Shown here one piece after another: positions 62,458-64,000 of a stretch of DNA of 64,000 bases (its first letter is position 1; the number at the start of each line of letters is the position of its first letter). The stretch covers positions 434,001 to 498,000 of the forward strand of contig DASSNU010000021.1 of NCBI GenBank assembly GCA_035701265.1. The letters run 5' to 3'. The notes beneath the pieces were generated by a model. That model saw only the letters and a list, made by a program, of their open reading frames with translations. It made no database searches and was not told the DNA's origin. The translations under genes were made by a program, and so were the position numbers. The stretch comes from DASSNU01 sp035701265 (GTDB lineage Bacteria; Gemmatimonadota; Gemmatimonadetes; Gemmatimonadales; Gemmatimonadaceae).

Positions 62458-64000
<1,543 letters not shown>

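Overview
The window is about 64 kb of high-GC bacterial chromosome, densely packed and almost free of intergenic space. Neighbouring genes mostly overlap by 4 bases (GTGA or ATGA). The gene set suggests a Gemmatimonadota-like, aerobic, didermal heterotroph. Points in favour are a roughly 290-residue primary-type sigma factor without region 1.1, a caa3-type oxidase with a haem c fused to subunit II, a single-subunit cytochrome b558-type SdhC, a Spy/CpxP-like periplasmic protein, a plug-and-barrel outer-membrane protein and tandem secreted amidohydrolases. This placement is inference; no rRNA is present. No phage, insertion sequence or CRISPR array was seen.

Layout. (1) 1-10849, plus strand: one long run beginning with a truncated CBS/CorC protein and an ABC1 kinase. 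It continues with the MeaB chaperone, the two separate subunits of a B12 acyl-CoA mutase (split by a methyltransferase), a biotin-dependent carboxyltransferase, AtuA and its small partner, and a crotonase. The mutase carries Phe93/Gln211, the isobutyryl-CoA mutase signature, not the Tyr/Arg pair of methylmalonyl-CoA mutase. (2) 10938-18871: sigma factor, RecQ, acyl-CoA dehydrogenase, RNase E/G with a long leader, ribosomal proteins L21 and L27, and a small coiled-coil protein, closed by a 32-bp palindromic terminator. (3) 18999-31524, minus strand: two tandem amidohydrolases, then a TetR-controlled catabolic operon. That operon holds crotonases, an aldehyde dehydrogenase, a thiolase, a PaaG-like isomerase, a PaaA/BoxB-like di-iron protein, a 3-hydroxyacyl-CoA dehydrogenase, a phosphodiesterase and an amidohydrolase-2 protein. 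(4) 31638-34068: an ECF sigma / zinc anti-sigma / Spy-like stress cassette, tRNA-Leu(CAA) and a small exported protein. (5) 34223-40707, minus strand: a PAP2 phosphatase, a cytochrome c, the caa3 oxidase genes and a short-chain dehydrogenase. (6) 40936-57754: leucyl aminopeptidase, an outer-membrane barrel, and then a superoperon yicC-gmk-rpoZ-coaBC-udg-dnaB-radA-ispD-tsaC-ywlE-aroE-comF-gap-pgk-tpiA. (7) 57845-64000: secG-carA, HU, moaD-moaE, mdh, sdhC and the start of sdhA.

Cross-cutting signal. Eight promoters found by eye share TTG-type -35 elements, an exactly 17-base spacer and a -10 of the form TAnnTT. Several of them overlap the stop codon of the preceding gene. This -10 recalls the Bacteroidota consensus and fits the sigma factor encoded at 10938. 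Other points to check are an A-type oxidase subunit I lacking both the HPEVY glutamate and the K-channel lysine, a probable metal-free amidohydrolase paralogue, and a YwlE-type arginine phosphatase.
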